Positions 33,842 through 41,297 of a stretch of 64,000 bases of DNA are shown here, in pieces. Position 1 is the stretch's first letter. Every line of letters starts with the position of its first letter. Source of the DNA: Lewinellaceae bacterium (lineage in GTDB: Bacteria > Bacteroidota > Bacteroidia > Chitinophagales > Saprospiraceae). The stretch spans positions 1 through 64,000 of the forward strand of contig JACJYE010000009.1 in assembly GCA_020636255.1 (NCBI GenBank), read 5' to 3'. The notes under the pieces are model-generated. The model made no database searches and was not told the DNA's origin. It saw only the letters and a program-made list of their open reading frames with translations. The position numbers and the translations under genes were made by a program.

Positions 33842-34780
33842 ATGCTAAACACGGTTCATTTCTCAGAGCTTGTTTGGAGGATAGCCCTGGCCTCGTTGGC
33901 GGCCCTGGCCTTTCCGCCCCGGGTTTCCGCTCAGGATCCATTTGTTTTAGTGCTTGGCATCGCCCAGGATGCGGGCTACCCACAGGCCGGCTGCCGCAAG
34001 GCCTGCTGCCTGCCGGTATGGGCCGGTGAACGCCCCGGTGCGCACGTGGCATGCCTGGCTTTGGTAGACCCTGCCACCGGGCAGGCGTGGATGTTTGATG
34101 CTACGCCTGATTTTCGTGAGCAGCTGCACAGCTTGCAACAGTATGGCCAGTTGTCGGGTATCTTCCTCACCCACGCGCATATCGGCCATTATACCGGGCT
34201 GATGCATCTGGGCCGCGAAGCTATGGGTGCACGCCTGGAGCCCGTTTTTGCCATGCCGCGCATGAAAACCTTCCTGGAAACCAACGGCCCCTGGAGTCAA
34301 CTGGTATCTCTGGAGAATGTCTCACTCCGGCCTTTAACGGCCGATTCTGCCATAGTGCTGAACGAACGTTTGCGCGTCACGCCTTTTCAGGTTCCCCACC
34401 GCGATGAATACTCCGAAACTGTAGGCTTCCGCATCGAAGGGCCGTCGAGCTCCCTGCTCTTCATCCCCGATATCGATAAATGGCAGCAATGGGGCCGCGA
34501 TATCCGGCAACTCATCGGGCAGGTGGATTATGCGCTGCTGGACGGCACTTTCTTTGCCAATGGCGAAATACCAGGCCGCGATATGAGTGAGATCCCGCAT
34601 CCTTTTATCGAGGAGAGCCTGGCGCTGTTCAGTGGGCTGCCGGAAACGGAACGGGCCAAGGTGCATTTCATCCATTTTAACCATACAAACCCGGTGCTTG
34701 ACAGACAGAGCACAACGCGTGAAAGGGTAGAAGAAGCGGGATGCGGGCTTGCGGAAGAAGGCATGCGCTTCGGGTTATGA
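33842..34780 (+). CDS. Exported MBL-fold hydrolase, PqqB-like
   Basis: The protein of 312 residues has a signal-peptide-like start (RIALASLAALAFPPRVSA, cut near 30) and a metallo-beta-lactamase fold of the PqqB subgroup. It opens LVLGIAQDAGYPQAGCRKACC, and the metal motif is HAHIGHYTGL, where the usual Asp of H-x-H-x-D-H is Gly. Later residues are FQVPHRDEYSETVGFRI, LLFIPDIDKW, ALLDGTFF and IHFNHTNPVL. PqqB proteins take part in PQQ production, but exported relatives of unknown role exist. No other pqq gene is present, so PQQ synthesis is not implied. Confidence 0.8.
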   Translation: MLNTVHFSELVWRIALASLAALAFPPRVSAQDPFVLVLGIAQDAGYPQAGCRKACCLPVWAGERPGAHVACLALVDPATGQAWMFDATPDFREQLHSLQQYGQLSGIFLTHAHIGHYTGLMHLGREAMGARLEPVFAMPRMKTFLETNGPWSQLVSLENVSLRPLTADSAIVLNERLRVTPFQVPHRDEYSETVGFRIEGPSSSLLFIPDIDKWQQWGRDIRQLIGQVDYALLDGTFFANGEIPGRDMSEIPHPFIEESLALFSGLPETERAKVHFIHFNHTNPVLDRQSTTRERVEEAGCGLAEEGMRFGL

Positions 34781-34795
34781 AACCCGTATTCCTCT

Positions 34796-34827
34796 TTTGT
34801 TAATGCGGCCCATTTGCTGTACTTTTG
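34796..34827 (+). promoter_or_regulatory. Promoter of the paaZ operon
   Basis: TTTG (34796-34799) and TACTTTTG (34820-34827) are 20 bp apart, an exact Bacteroidota promoter. The transcript would have a leader of about 120 nt before paaZ, in which I see no clear riboswitch. Confidence 0.65.
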
Positions 34828-34954
34828 CCTGGCAATTCGCGGCCCGGCACACGCTTTTGAGGTACAATAGGGTAGCCCTCCAGCTTATCACCCATTATAC
34901 CCATAAAGTAGGTATACCCGGGCCCGCCATCTGTCTACCAAATAACAACCGATT

Positions 34955-37009
34955 ATGGCCAAGGCCAAAAAACTGTACAACTTCGCACTCGGAGAGTGGG
35001 CGCCTTTTGATGGCGACGGATTACCCCAGTACGACGCCATCACCGGAGAACTGATCACCACCTGTGGCAGCGATGGGCTCGACTACGATGCCATGATGGA
35101 TTACGCCCGTTCGGTGGGTGGCCCGAAACTGCGCAAGCTGACTTTTCGCGAACGCGGCCTGATGCTGAAAAAGCTGGCCCTGCATTTGCATGACATTCGC
35201 AAGAAATATTATCCCCTCAGCTACCGTACAGGAGCTACCAAAAGCGATAGCTGGGTTGACATCGACGGCGGCATCGGCACCCTCTTCGCCTACGCCAGCC
35301 TGCGCAGGCAGCTTGGCGATAAACCTTTTTACCTGGACGGCGAAGTGGCTAAGCTATCCAGGGAGGGCACCTTCATCGGCCACCATATCATGGTGCCGAA
35401 ACACGGCGTAGCCATCCATATCAATGCCTTCAATTTCCCGATCTGGGGCATGCTCGAAAAATTATCGGTAAACCTGCTGGCCGGTATGCCGGCCATCGTA
35501 AAACCTTCGGAACTGACGTCTTTCCTGGCAGAAGCGATGGTGCGCGATATCATCGCTTCAGGCATTCTGCCCGAAGGCGCGCTGCAGCTCGTCTGCGGCA
35601 CAGGTATCGGCATCCTCGACCCGGCCACCTTGCAGGATGTGGTGACTTTCACCGGCTCGGCCTCTACCGGCCGCATGCTGAAAGCGCATCCGAAGATCAT
35701 TGAGCATTCGGTCCCCTTCAATATGGAAGCTGATAGCCTCAACGCGGCCGTGCTCGGCGAGGATGCTGAGCCCGGTACGCCCACCTTTAATCTGTTCATT
35801 AAGGAGGTTCGGCGGGAGATGACCACCAAATGCGGGCAGAAATGTACCGCTATCCGCCGCATTATCGTGCCGGCCGAGTTTGTTGAGGACGTACAGGTCG
35901 CCCTCAGCAAGGAACTCCGGCAAACCACCATAGGCGACCCCCAGGTGGAGGGCGTGCGCATGGGCGCTCTGGCCAGCAAAAGCCAGGTGGAAGAAGTGCG
36001 CCGACGGGTACAGGAGCTGGCACAAAACGCACAGGTCGTTTACGGTGGCCAGGACGACTTTGAAGTGGTTGGGGCGGAAAAGGAGCATGGCGCTTTCTTC
36101 TCGCCCGTCCTGCTGCTGAATGATGACCCTTTCAATAAAAAAGAGACCCACAACATCGAAGCTTTCGGCCCGGTGAGCACCATATTGCCCTACAAAAACC
36201 TCGAAGAGGCCGTAGAGCTGGCCAATATGGGAAAAGGGTCGTTGGTGAGCACCATCGCTACGGCCAACGAGCGCATTGCCCGCAACTATGTTATGGGTTC
36301 GGCGCCCTTCCACGGCAGGATACTCATCCTGAATGAGGAGAGCGCCAGAGAAAGCACGGGCCATGGCTCTCCCATGCCTTTGCTGGTGCATGGCGGCCCC
36401 GGCCGCGCCGGCGGCGGTGAGGAAATGGGGGGGCTGCGCGGCGTGAAGCACTATCTGCAGCGCACGGCCATTCAGGGCCATCCGAGCATGGTGACCGCTA
36501 TTACTCAGGTCTTTCAGGTCGGCAGCCGTTATCATGAGGAGGAAATTCACCCCTTCCGTAAGCATTTCGAACAGCTGACGGTGGGCGAAACCCTTATCAC
36601 TTCCAGGCACACCGTTACAGAAGCGGATATCGTCAACTTTGCCAATATCAGCGGCGATCATTTTTATGCCCATGTGGATGCTACTTCCCTGGAAGGCACC
36701 ATCTTCGAACAACGGGTGGCCCATGGGTATTACATACTGTCCAAGGCTGCCGGCCTTTTCGTCGAACCCCGCAAAGGCCCCGTTTTGCTCAACTACGGCA
36801 TTGAAGATTTCCGGTTTACCAAACCCGTTTACGCAGGTATGACGATCGGGGTGCGCCTGACGGTGAAAGAAAAGGCCGCACAGGAGAAAAGAGAAGGGGA
36901 GGAAGTGTCTAAAGGCATCGTCAAATGGCTGGTCGACGTCTACGACCAGACAGGGGAGACCGTGGCTATCGGCACCATCCTGACGATGGTGAAAATGAAG
37001 GAGCAGTAA
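34955..37009 (+). CDS. paaZ: PaaZ, bifunctional oxepin-CoA hydrolase / aldehyde dehydrogenase
   Basis: The protein of 684 residues joins an aldehyde dehydrogenase (about 1-520) to a MaoC-like hydratase (about 535-684). The dehydrogenase has the catalytic C297 (CGQKCTAIRR), the general-base Glu in FNMEADSLN and the TFTGSASTGRM cofactor motif. The MaoC part has NFANISGDHFYAHVD and RVAHGYY. In phenylacetate breakdown, PaaZ opens the oxepin-CoA ring and oxidises the resulting aldehyde. Length and domain order match PaaZ. The genes for the initial epoxidase are not in the window. Confidence 0.93.
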   Translation: MAKAKKLYNFALGEWAPFDGDGLPQYDAITGELITTCGSDGLDYDAMMDYARSVGGPKLRKLTFRERGLMLKKLALHLHDIRKKYYPLSYRTGATKSDSWVDIDGGIGTLFAYASLRRQLGDKPFYLDGEVAKLSREGTFIGHHIMVPKHGVAIHINAFNFPIWGMLEKLSVNLLAGMPAIVKPSELTSFLAEAMVRDIIASGILPEGALQLVCGTGIGILDPATLQDVVTFTGSASTGRMLKAHPKIIEHSVPFNMEADSLNAAVLGEDAEPGTPTFNLFIKEVRREMTTKCGQKCTAIRRIIVPAEFVEDVQVALSKELRQTTIGDPQVEGVRMGALASKSQVEEVRRRVQELAQNAQVVYGGQDDFEVVGAEKEHGAFFSPVLLLNDDPFNKKETHNIEAFGPVSTILPYKNLEEAVELANMGKGSLVSTIATANERIARNYVMGSAPFHGRILILNEESARESTGHGSPMPLLVHGGPGRAGGGEEMGGLRGVKHYLQRTAIQGHPSMVTAITQVFQVGSRYHEEEIHPFRKHFEQLTVGETLITSRHTVTEADIVNFANISGDHFYAHVDATSLEGTIFEQRVAHGYYILSKAAGLFVEPRKGPVLLNYGIEDFRFTKPVYAGMTIGVRLTVKEKAAQEKREGEEVSKGIVKWLVDVYDQTGETVAIGTILTMVKMKEQ

Positions 37010-37103
37010 CCGCTATATTCAATGCAGGTAAGCGGAAAAATTGCTACATTTGTAAACGAACATTCATTCGCATTGGATGTTTTTTCAAATCTTCGCAAAG
37101 CCC

Positions 37104-37880
37104 ATGCAGGAAAACATTCAATCTGGTTCCGTCGATATTGATATTAAAGCAGGCATTGCTACCATCACTTTTTACCATCCCGCCCACAATGCCCTTCCCG
37201 GCCCGGTGCTTTCCCAACTGGAGGGCGCCATTCGCGTCGCCGGAGACGATAATAGCGTAAAGGTTGTGATCCTTCAGAGCGCTGGCGAGCGGGCCTTTTG
37301 TGCCGGCGCTAGTTTCGACGAACTGGTTTCCATCGAAGATGCGAACAACGGCAAGCACTTTTTTATGGGTTTTGCCAACGTCATCAACGCTATGCGGAAG
37401 TGCCCGAAGTTCATCATCGTCAGGGTACAGGGCAAAGCGGTGGGCGGTGGTGTAGGCTTATGCGCTGCCGCTGATTACTGCATCGCCACCAAATGGGCCA
37501 GCATCAAGCTGAGTGAACTGGCCATCGGCATCGGCCCTTTTGTCGTAGGCCCTGCGATAGAACGAAAAATGGGAGCTTCGGCCATGACTCACCTGGCCAT
37601 TAATGCCACCGAGTGGAAAACGGCGCATTGGGCACAGGAGAAGGGGCTGTTCAATGAGGTGTTCGACAGCATCGAACAGCTGGACGCTTATGTGGCACAC
37701 CTGTCGCAACAGCTCTCCGGCTTCAACCCCGAGGCGATGCGCGAACTGAAACGCGCCTTCTGGGAAGGGACGGAACATTGGGATGCCCTGTTGGAAGCCC
37801 GCGCCGCCATTAGCGGCAGCCTGGTGTTATCCTCTTACACCAAACAGGCCATTGAACGGTTTAAACATAAGGCGGAATGA
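37104..37880 (+). CDS. Enoyl-CoA hydratase/isomerase family protein (PaaF/PaaG-like)
   Basis: The protein of 258 residues is a crotonase-fold enzyme. Its oxyanion-hole region reads GERAFCAGASFDEL and VRVQGKAVGGGVGLCAAADY. The usual catalytic Glu positions fall near KLSELAIGIGPFVVG. It would hydrate or isomerise an unsaturated acyl-CoA, which fits a place directly after paaZ. A -7 box TACATTTG lies at 37045-37052. An upstream in-frame ATG at 37077 is possible, but the later start gives the normal N-terminus. It overlaps the next gene by 4 bp. Confidence 0.88.
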   Translation: MQENIQSGSVDIDIKAGIATITFYHPAHNALPGPVLSQLEGAIRVAGDDNSVKVVILQSAGERAFCAGASFDELVSIEDANNGKHFFMGFANVINAMRKCPKFIIVRVQGKAVGGGVGLCAAADYCIATKWASIKLSELAIGIGPFVVGPAIERKMGASAMTHLAINATEWKTAHWAQEKGLFNEVFDSIEQLDAYVAHLSQQLSGFNPEAMRELKRAFWEGTEHWDALLEARAAISGSLVLSSYTKQAIERFKHKAE

Positions 37881-38134
37881 ATGCGAAAGAGGTTTTGAAA
37901 CAACAATTCATGGCTATCGTCAACAACCAGTTGCGCGAGGGTGAACCGCCGGAAACCGCCCTGGCGCTGCAACGCCTTGTGGGTGAAGGATACGCTGAAG
38001 CAGATGCCAGGGCGATGATCGCGCAATGCGTGGCAGTGGAAATTTATCAGGTTATGCAAAACGAAGAGCCCTTTAACCTGGCGCGGTACCTGCGCAACCT
38101 TTCCAACCTGCCACAAACGCCGGAGGAGAGTTAG
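37877..38134 (+). CDS. Small uncharacterised helical protein coupled to the hydratase
   Basis: This protein of 85 residues is predicted helical and acidic, with EVLKQQFMAIVNNQLREGEP, then ALALQRLVGEGYAEADARAM and a C-terminal FNLARYLRNLSNLPQTPEE. Its ATG overlaps the stop of the hydratase gene, so translation is likely coupled. I do not recognise a named family. The composition, start overlap and clean stop make it a real gene. The next gene starts 116 bp further on. Confidence 0.65.
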   Translation: MNAKEVLKQQFMAIVNNQLREGEPPETALALQRLVGEGYAEADARAMIAQCVAVEIYQVMQNEEPFNLARYLRNLSNLPQTPEES

Positions 38135-38250
38135 GGCACAGTGGCCTTGATATACGAAAAGAGAAGCCGGTTTAAAAAGCGAGAAGGCGCAGCTTTTGGG
38201 AAACACTGCCCAATTGCATGGCGTTTTGATAATAAAGCCTTAACCAAACC

Positions 38251-40329
38251 ATGATCCAAATTAAACCGAAAATTTCCAGGAAAGCGCTCCAGGAAGGTTT
38301 CCGCTTTATGGCCACCGCCAAGGCCATGACGGAGATCTATGAAAAGAATTTCAAATTCGTCGCCAAATACGTCCATGCCACTTCCCGGGGCCATGAGGCC
38401 ATCCAGCTGGCCGTGGCCCTTCAACTCAAACCTCAGGATTTTCTCTATCCCTATTACCGCGACGACGCTATGTTGCTCGGTATCGGCATGAGGCCGTACG
38501 AATTGATGCTGCAGCTGATGGCAAAGCGGGACGACCCCTTTTCCGGCGGCCGCACCTATTATGCCCACCCGAGCCTGCGCGACCCGGATAAACCGCAGAT
38601 CCCCCACCAGTCTTCCGCTACAGGAATGCAGGCCATTCCCGCTACCGGCGCGGCCATGGGATTATTATACAAAGAAAAGACAGGCCTGGCCACCGGCGAC
38701 GGGCTGGCCGATAAAGGGATCGTCGTCTGCTCGCTGGGCGACGCATCCGTAACGGAAGGCGAGGTTTCCGAAGCTTTCCAGATGGCGGCACTCAAGCAGC
38801 TGCCCATTATTTACCTCGTACAGGATAACGGCTGGGATATCTCTGCGAAAGCATCCGAAACCCGTGCTCAGGATGCCGACGAATTTGTCAAAGGCTTCCA
38901 TGGCCTGGAAACCCGGAATGTTGACGGGAGCGACTTCTTCGAGTGCTACCTCACCATGCGGGAAGTGATCCAGAAGGCCCGTAAAGAACGCCGCCCCTTC
39001 CTGGTACGTGCGAAGGTGCCTTTGCTCAACCACCACACTTCCGGCGTGCGCAGGGAATGGTACCGCGACGACCTGGAGGCACACCTGCTTCGCGACCCGT
39101 ACCCCGTTTTCAGGAATCAGCTGATCGACGATGAGATTGCTACCGAAGAAGAGCTGCTCGCCATGGAGGAGGAAGCCCGGCAAGTAGTGCAGGCCGACTT
39201 CGAAGCTGCGCGCCAGGCCGAAAACCCACAACCGGAAGATCTGTTCACCCACGACTTTGCGCCTACTCCCATCACCGAAGAAAAAGGCGAGCGTGAGCCC
39301 GCCGGCGGCGAATTGCACGTCATGGTGGATTCCGCCTTGTTTGCCGTGGAAGAGCTCATGCGCAAGCACAAGGAATGCCTGCTCTACGGCCAGGATGTCG
39401 GGGGCCGGCTGGGCGGCGTGTTCAGAGAAGCGGCCACATTGGCCCAGAAATTTGGAAAGGCCAGGGTGTTCAATACGGCCATCCAGGAAGCTTTTATCAT
39501 CGGAAGCACGGTGGGTATGTCGGCTGCAGGCCTGAAACCGATCGTGGAAGTGCAGTTCGCCGATTATATCTGGCCGGGGCTCAACCAGCTTTTTACAGAA
39601 GTGAGCCGCTCCTGTTATTTGTCCAACGGCAAATGGCCGGTCAGCTGTGTGATCCGGGTACCTATTGGTGCTTATGGCAGCGGAGGGCCTTACCATTCCT
39701 CGAGTGTGGAATCCGTTGTGGTGAATATTCGGGGTATCAAGATCGCTTATCCCAGTACTGGCGCCGACCTGAAAGGGCTCATTAAGGCGGCTTATTACGA
39801 CCCTAACCCAGTCGTCATTTTCGAGCATAAGGGGCTGTACTGGTCTAAGGTGCCTGGTACGGAAGCGGCACGCACAGTATTGCCCGACGAAGATTACGTG
39901 GTCCCCTTTGGCAAGGCTCGCCTCGCTCTGGCCGCTGCCCCGGATGCTGTCGAACGCGGAGAATCGCTGGTGGTGGTGAGCTACGGCATGGGTGTACACT
40001 GGGCCCTGAATGCTGCGAAAGATTACCCGGGCCGCGTCGAGGTTATCGACCTTCGAACCCTGTTCCCGCTGGATGAGGCCGCTCTGTTCGAGGCTGCCCG
40101 TGCCCACGGCCGGGTGTTGGTGGTTACGGAAGAGCCGGTGAACAACACCTTTGCCCAAAGTATTGCCGCCCGTATCCAGGAGTCGTGCTTTGAATACCTC
40201 GATGCACCGGTATGCACAATAGGCGCGGAAAACATGCCGGCCATTCCATTGAACGAGGCCCTTGAGCAAACGATGATCCCGTCAATTGAGAAAGTTGCGG
40301 CAGCGATTGGCCGGCTGCTGAATTATTGA
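38251..40329 (+). CDS. 2-oxoacid dehydrogenase E1, alpha and beta subunits fused
   Basis: The protein of 692 residues is a single-chain E1 of the branched-chain type. The alpha half (about 1-340) has SRGHEAIQLAVAL and the thiamine-diphosphate motif GDASVTEGEVSEAFQMA ending in QDN. The beta half (about 350-692) has LLYGQDVGGRLGGVFREA and the conserved TVGMSAAGLKPIVEVQFADY. It decarboxylates 2-oxoacids such as 2-oxoisovalerate and passes the acyl group to an E2, which is not in the window. Fused E1 is common in Bacteroidota. Neighbouring acyl-CoA genes fit a catabolic role. Confidence 0.9.
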   Translation: MIQIKPKISRKALQEGFRFMATAKAMTEIYEKNFKFVAKYVHATSRGHEAIQLAVALQLKPQDFLYPYYRDDAMLLGIGMRPYELMLQLMAKRDDPFSGGRTYYAHPSLRDPDKPQIPHQSSATGMQAIPATGAAMGLLYKEKTGLATGDGLADKGIVVCSLGDASVTEGEVSEAFQMAALKQLPIIYLVQDNGWDISAKASETRAQDADEFVKGFHGLETRNVDGSDFFECYLTMREVIQKARKERRPFLVRAKVPLLNHHTSGVRREWYRDDLEAHLLRDPYPVFRNQLIDDEIATEEELLAMEEEARQVVQADFEAARQAENPQPEDLFTHDFAPTPITEEKGEREPAGGELHVMVDSALFAVEELMRKHKECLLYGQDVGGRLGGVFREAATLAQKFGKARVFNTAIQEAFIIGSTVGMSAAGLKPIVEVQFADYIWPGLNQLFTEVSRSCYLSNGKWPVSCVIRVPIGAYGSGGPYHSSSVESVVVNIRGIKIAYPSTGADLKGLIKAAYYDPNPVVIFEHKGLYWSKVPGTEAARTVLPDEDYVVPFGKARLALAAAPDAVERGESLVVVSYGMGVHWALNAAKDYPGRVEVIDLRTLFPLDEAALFEAARAHGRVLVVTEEPVNNTFAQSIAARIQESCFEYLDAPVCTIGAENMPAIPLNEALEQTMIPSIEKVAAAIGRLLNY

Positions 40330-40388
40330 TGCGGCTGAGCGGCAGCACTTGCATGTCTTATGGTTTTTTAAGAAATTTGTATGAAGTA

Positions 40389-40470
40389 GCGTTCAAAAAA
40401 TAAGTTCTCCAGACAAGCTCTAAAGCTTCCAGCCTGCGCCACAGCGCAAAATCGGCGAACTTTTTTTTGA
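40389..40470 (-). repeat. Dispersed palindromic repeat, copy D
   Basis: This copy of about 80 bp starts GCGTTCAAAAAATAAGTTC, has TTCCAGCCTGCGCCACAGC in the middle, and ends ATCGGCGAACTTTTTTTTG. It also carries the short motif ACAAGCTCTAAAG seen beside other intergenic palindromes. Confidence 0.65.
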
Positions 40471-40523
40471 TGGTTACTTAATATTTTTAGAAAGATTTCC
40501 CCATAGTTTAAACCCAAGTCAAT

Positions 40524-40844
40524 ATGCACAGAGGTACTGGCTATTATGCCCTTATCGACCGGTTTGTAGAAATGGACTTCGAAACGGAACGGAAGGGCTG
40601 TCTCCCCACAAGTTGGAAAGCACTTTTACCCACCAACCCACTCACGCTTTCCGAAATCGTAGAACAAGATGGCTCGTTCGTGGTGTATGAAGTTTTTGTG
40701 AACCCGCGCAATTCCTGTCATTTCGTGCGCAGGCCGCGTGAAGTGTACGCCACGCGCGGAGTCGCTGAAGTCGCGGCGGCCGGCCGGCGCGATGGGGGCC
40801 TTCGGGATGCAACCGGCGCCGAAAAAGAGCACAGCCTTAACTGA
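40524..40844 (+). CDS. Doubtful small protein between two repeat copies
   Basis: An open frame of 106 residues starts with an ATG and ends just before repeat copy E. The first 75 residues look protein-like (YYALIDRFVEMDFETERKG, EIVEQDGSFVVYEVFVNPRN); the rest is Arg/Ala/Gly rich and less convincing. I do not recognise it. It could be a short resident gene, or the remnant of a gene cut by repeat insertion. Confidence 0.3.
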   Translation: MHRGTGYYALIDRFVEMDFETERKGCLPTSWKALLPTNPLTLSEIVEQDGSFVVYEVFVNPRNSCHFVRRPREVYATRGVAEVAAAGRRDGGLRDATGAEKEHSLN

Positions 40845-40847
40845 ATA

Positions 40848-40895
40848 GTGTTCAAAAATAAGTTCTCCAATGGATATCCTGCGATGTAGCCTGTT
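40848..40895 (-). repeat. Fragment of the dispersed palindromic repeat, copy E
   Basis: GTGTTCAAAAATAAGTTCTCC, an ATGGATATCCTGCGATGTAG stretch and then divergence mark one arm of the family. The other arm is missing. Confidence 0.55.
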
Positions 40896-41017
40896 CTGCT
40901 GTATTTTCAGCACTCGCTCTACCTAACGTTAGGTATGGTTTCCCCTCCATTAGGTAAAATTTGCTTCAAAGTGATTTTTGTCACTCGTTTTATACCTGCG
41001 GCCGCCTAATTTGGTGT

Positions 41018-41025
41018 TAACTTTG
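41018..41025 (+). promoter_or_regulatory. -7 box (TAACTTTG) of the feoAB operon
   Basis: TAACTTTG fits TAnnTTTG and lies 32 bp before the feoA start. No clear -33 TTTG is found at the normal spacing. A palindrome ACCTAACGTTAGGT lies at 40921-40934, a candidate operator site for an iron-responsive regulator; that is inference. Confidence 0.45.
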
Positions 41026-41057
41026 TATGAATATTTAGATTAAATCAAAATAACGCA

Positions 41058-41297
41058 GTGGTAGCTATTATCGCAGGAGGAAAACATCTGTCGGAAGCAA
41101 AGCCCGGAATGGCCGGTGTCGTTTCCCACTATGTCGATGACCAGGCTGGCAGCAAGCTGATGTCAATGGGCGTATTGCCCGGCAGCCACGTGATCGTGGT
41201 GCGGAAAGCCCCATTTGGTGGCGGATGGTATGTAAAGGTGGATAATTTCTACCTGGCATTGCGCAAAGAAGAAGCAGCGAGCATTGTGTTGCAATAA
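41058..41297 (+). CDS. feoA: FeoA, ferrous iron transport accessory protein
   Basis: This 79-residue SH3-like protein reads MAGVVSHYVDDQAGSKLMSM, then GVLPGSHVIVVRKAPFGGGW and YLALRKEEAASIVL, a standard FeoA pattern. It begins with GTG unless a later ATG is used, which would remove the first strand. Its stop codon abuts the feoB start. FeoA binds FeoB and modulates ferrous iron uptake. Confidence 0.9.
   Translation: MVAIIAGGKHLSEAKPGMAGVVSHYVDDQAGSKLMSMGVLPGSHVIVVRKAPFGGGWYVKVDNFYLALRKEEAASIVLQ

Noticed and set aside
33842..34780. PQQ biosynthesis gene pqqB
   Set aside because: The protein is exported, the metal motif is altered, and no other pqq gene is near. Only the fold family is supported.
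35558..36724. Open frame of 388 codons on the minus strand
   Set aside because: Antisense to paaZ, with low-complexity His/Gln-rich content and no motif.
38665..40269. Long open frame (534 codons) on the minus strand
   Set aside because: It lies wholly opposite the fused E1 gene, whose thiamine-diphosphate motifs are clear. The antisense frame is a by-product of GC-rich codon use.
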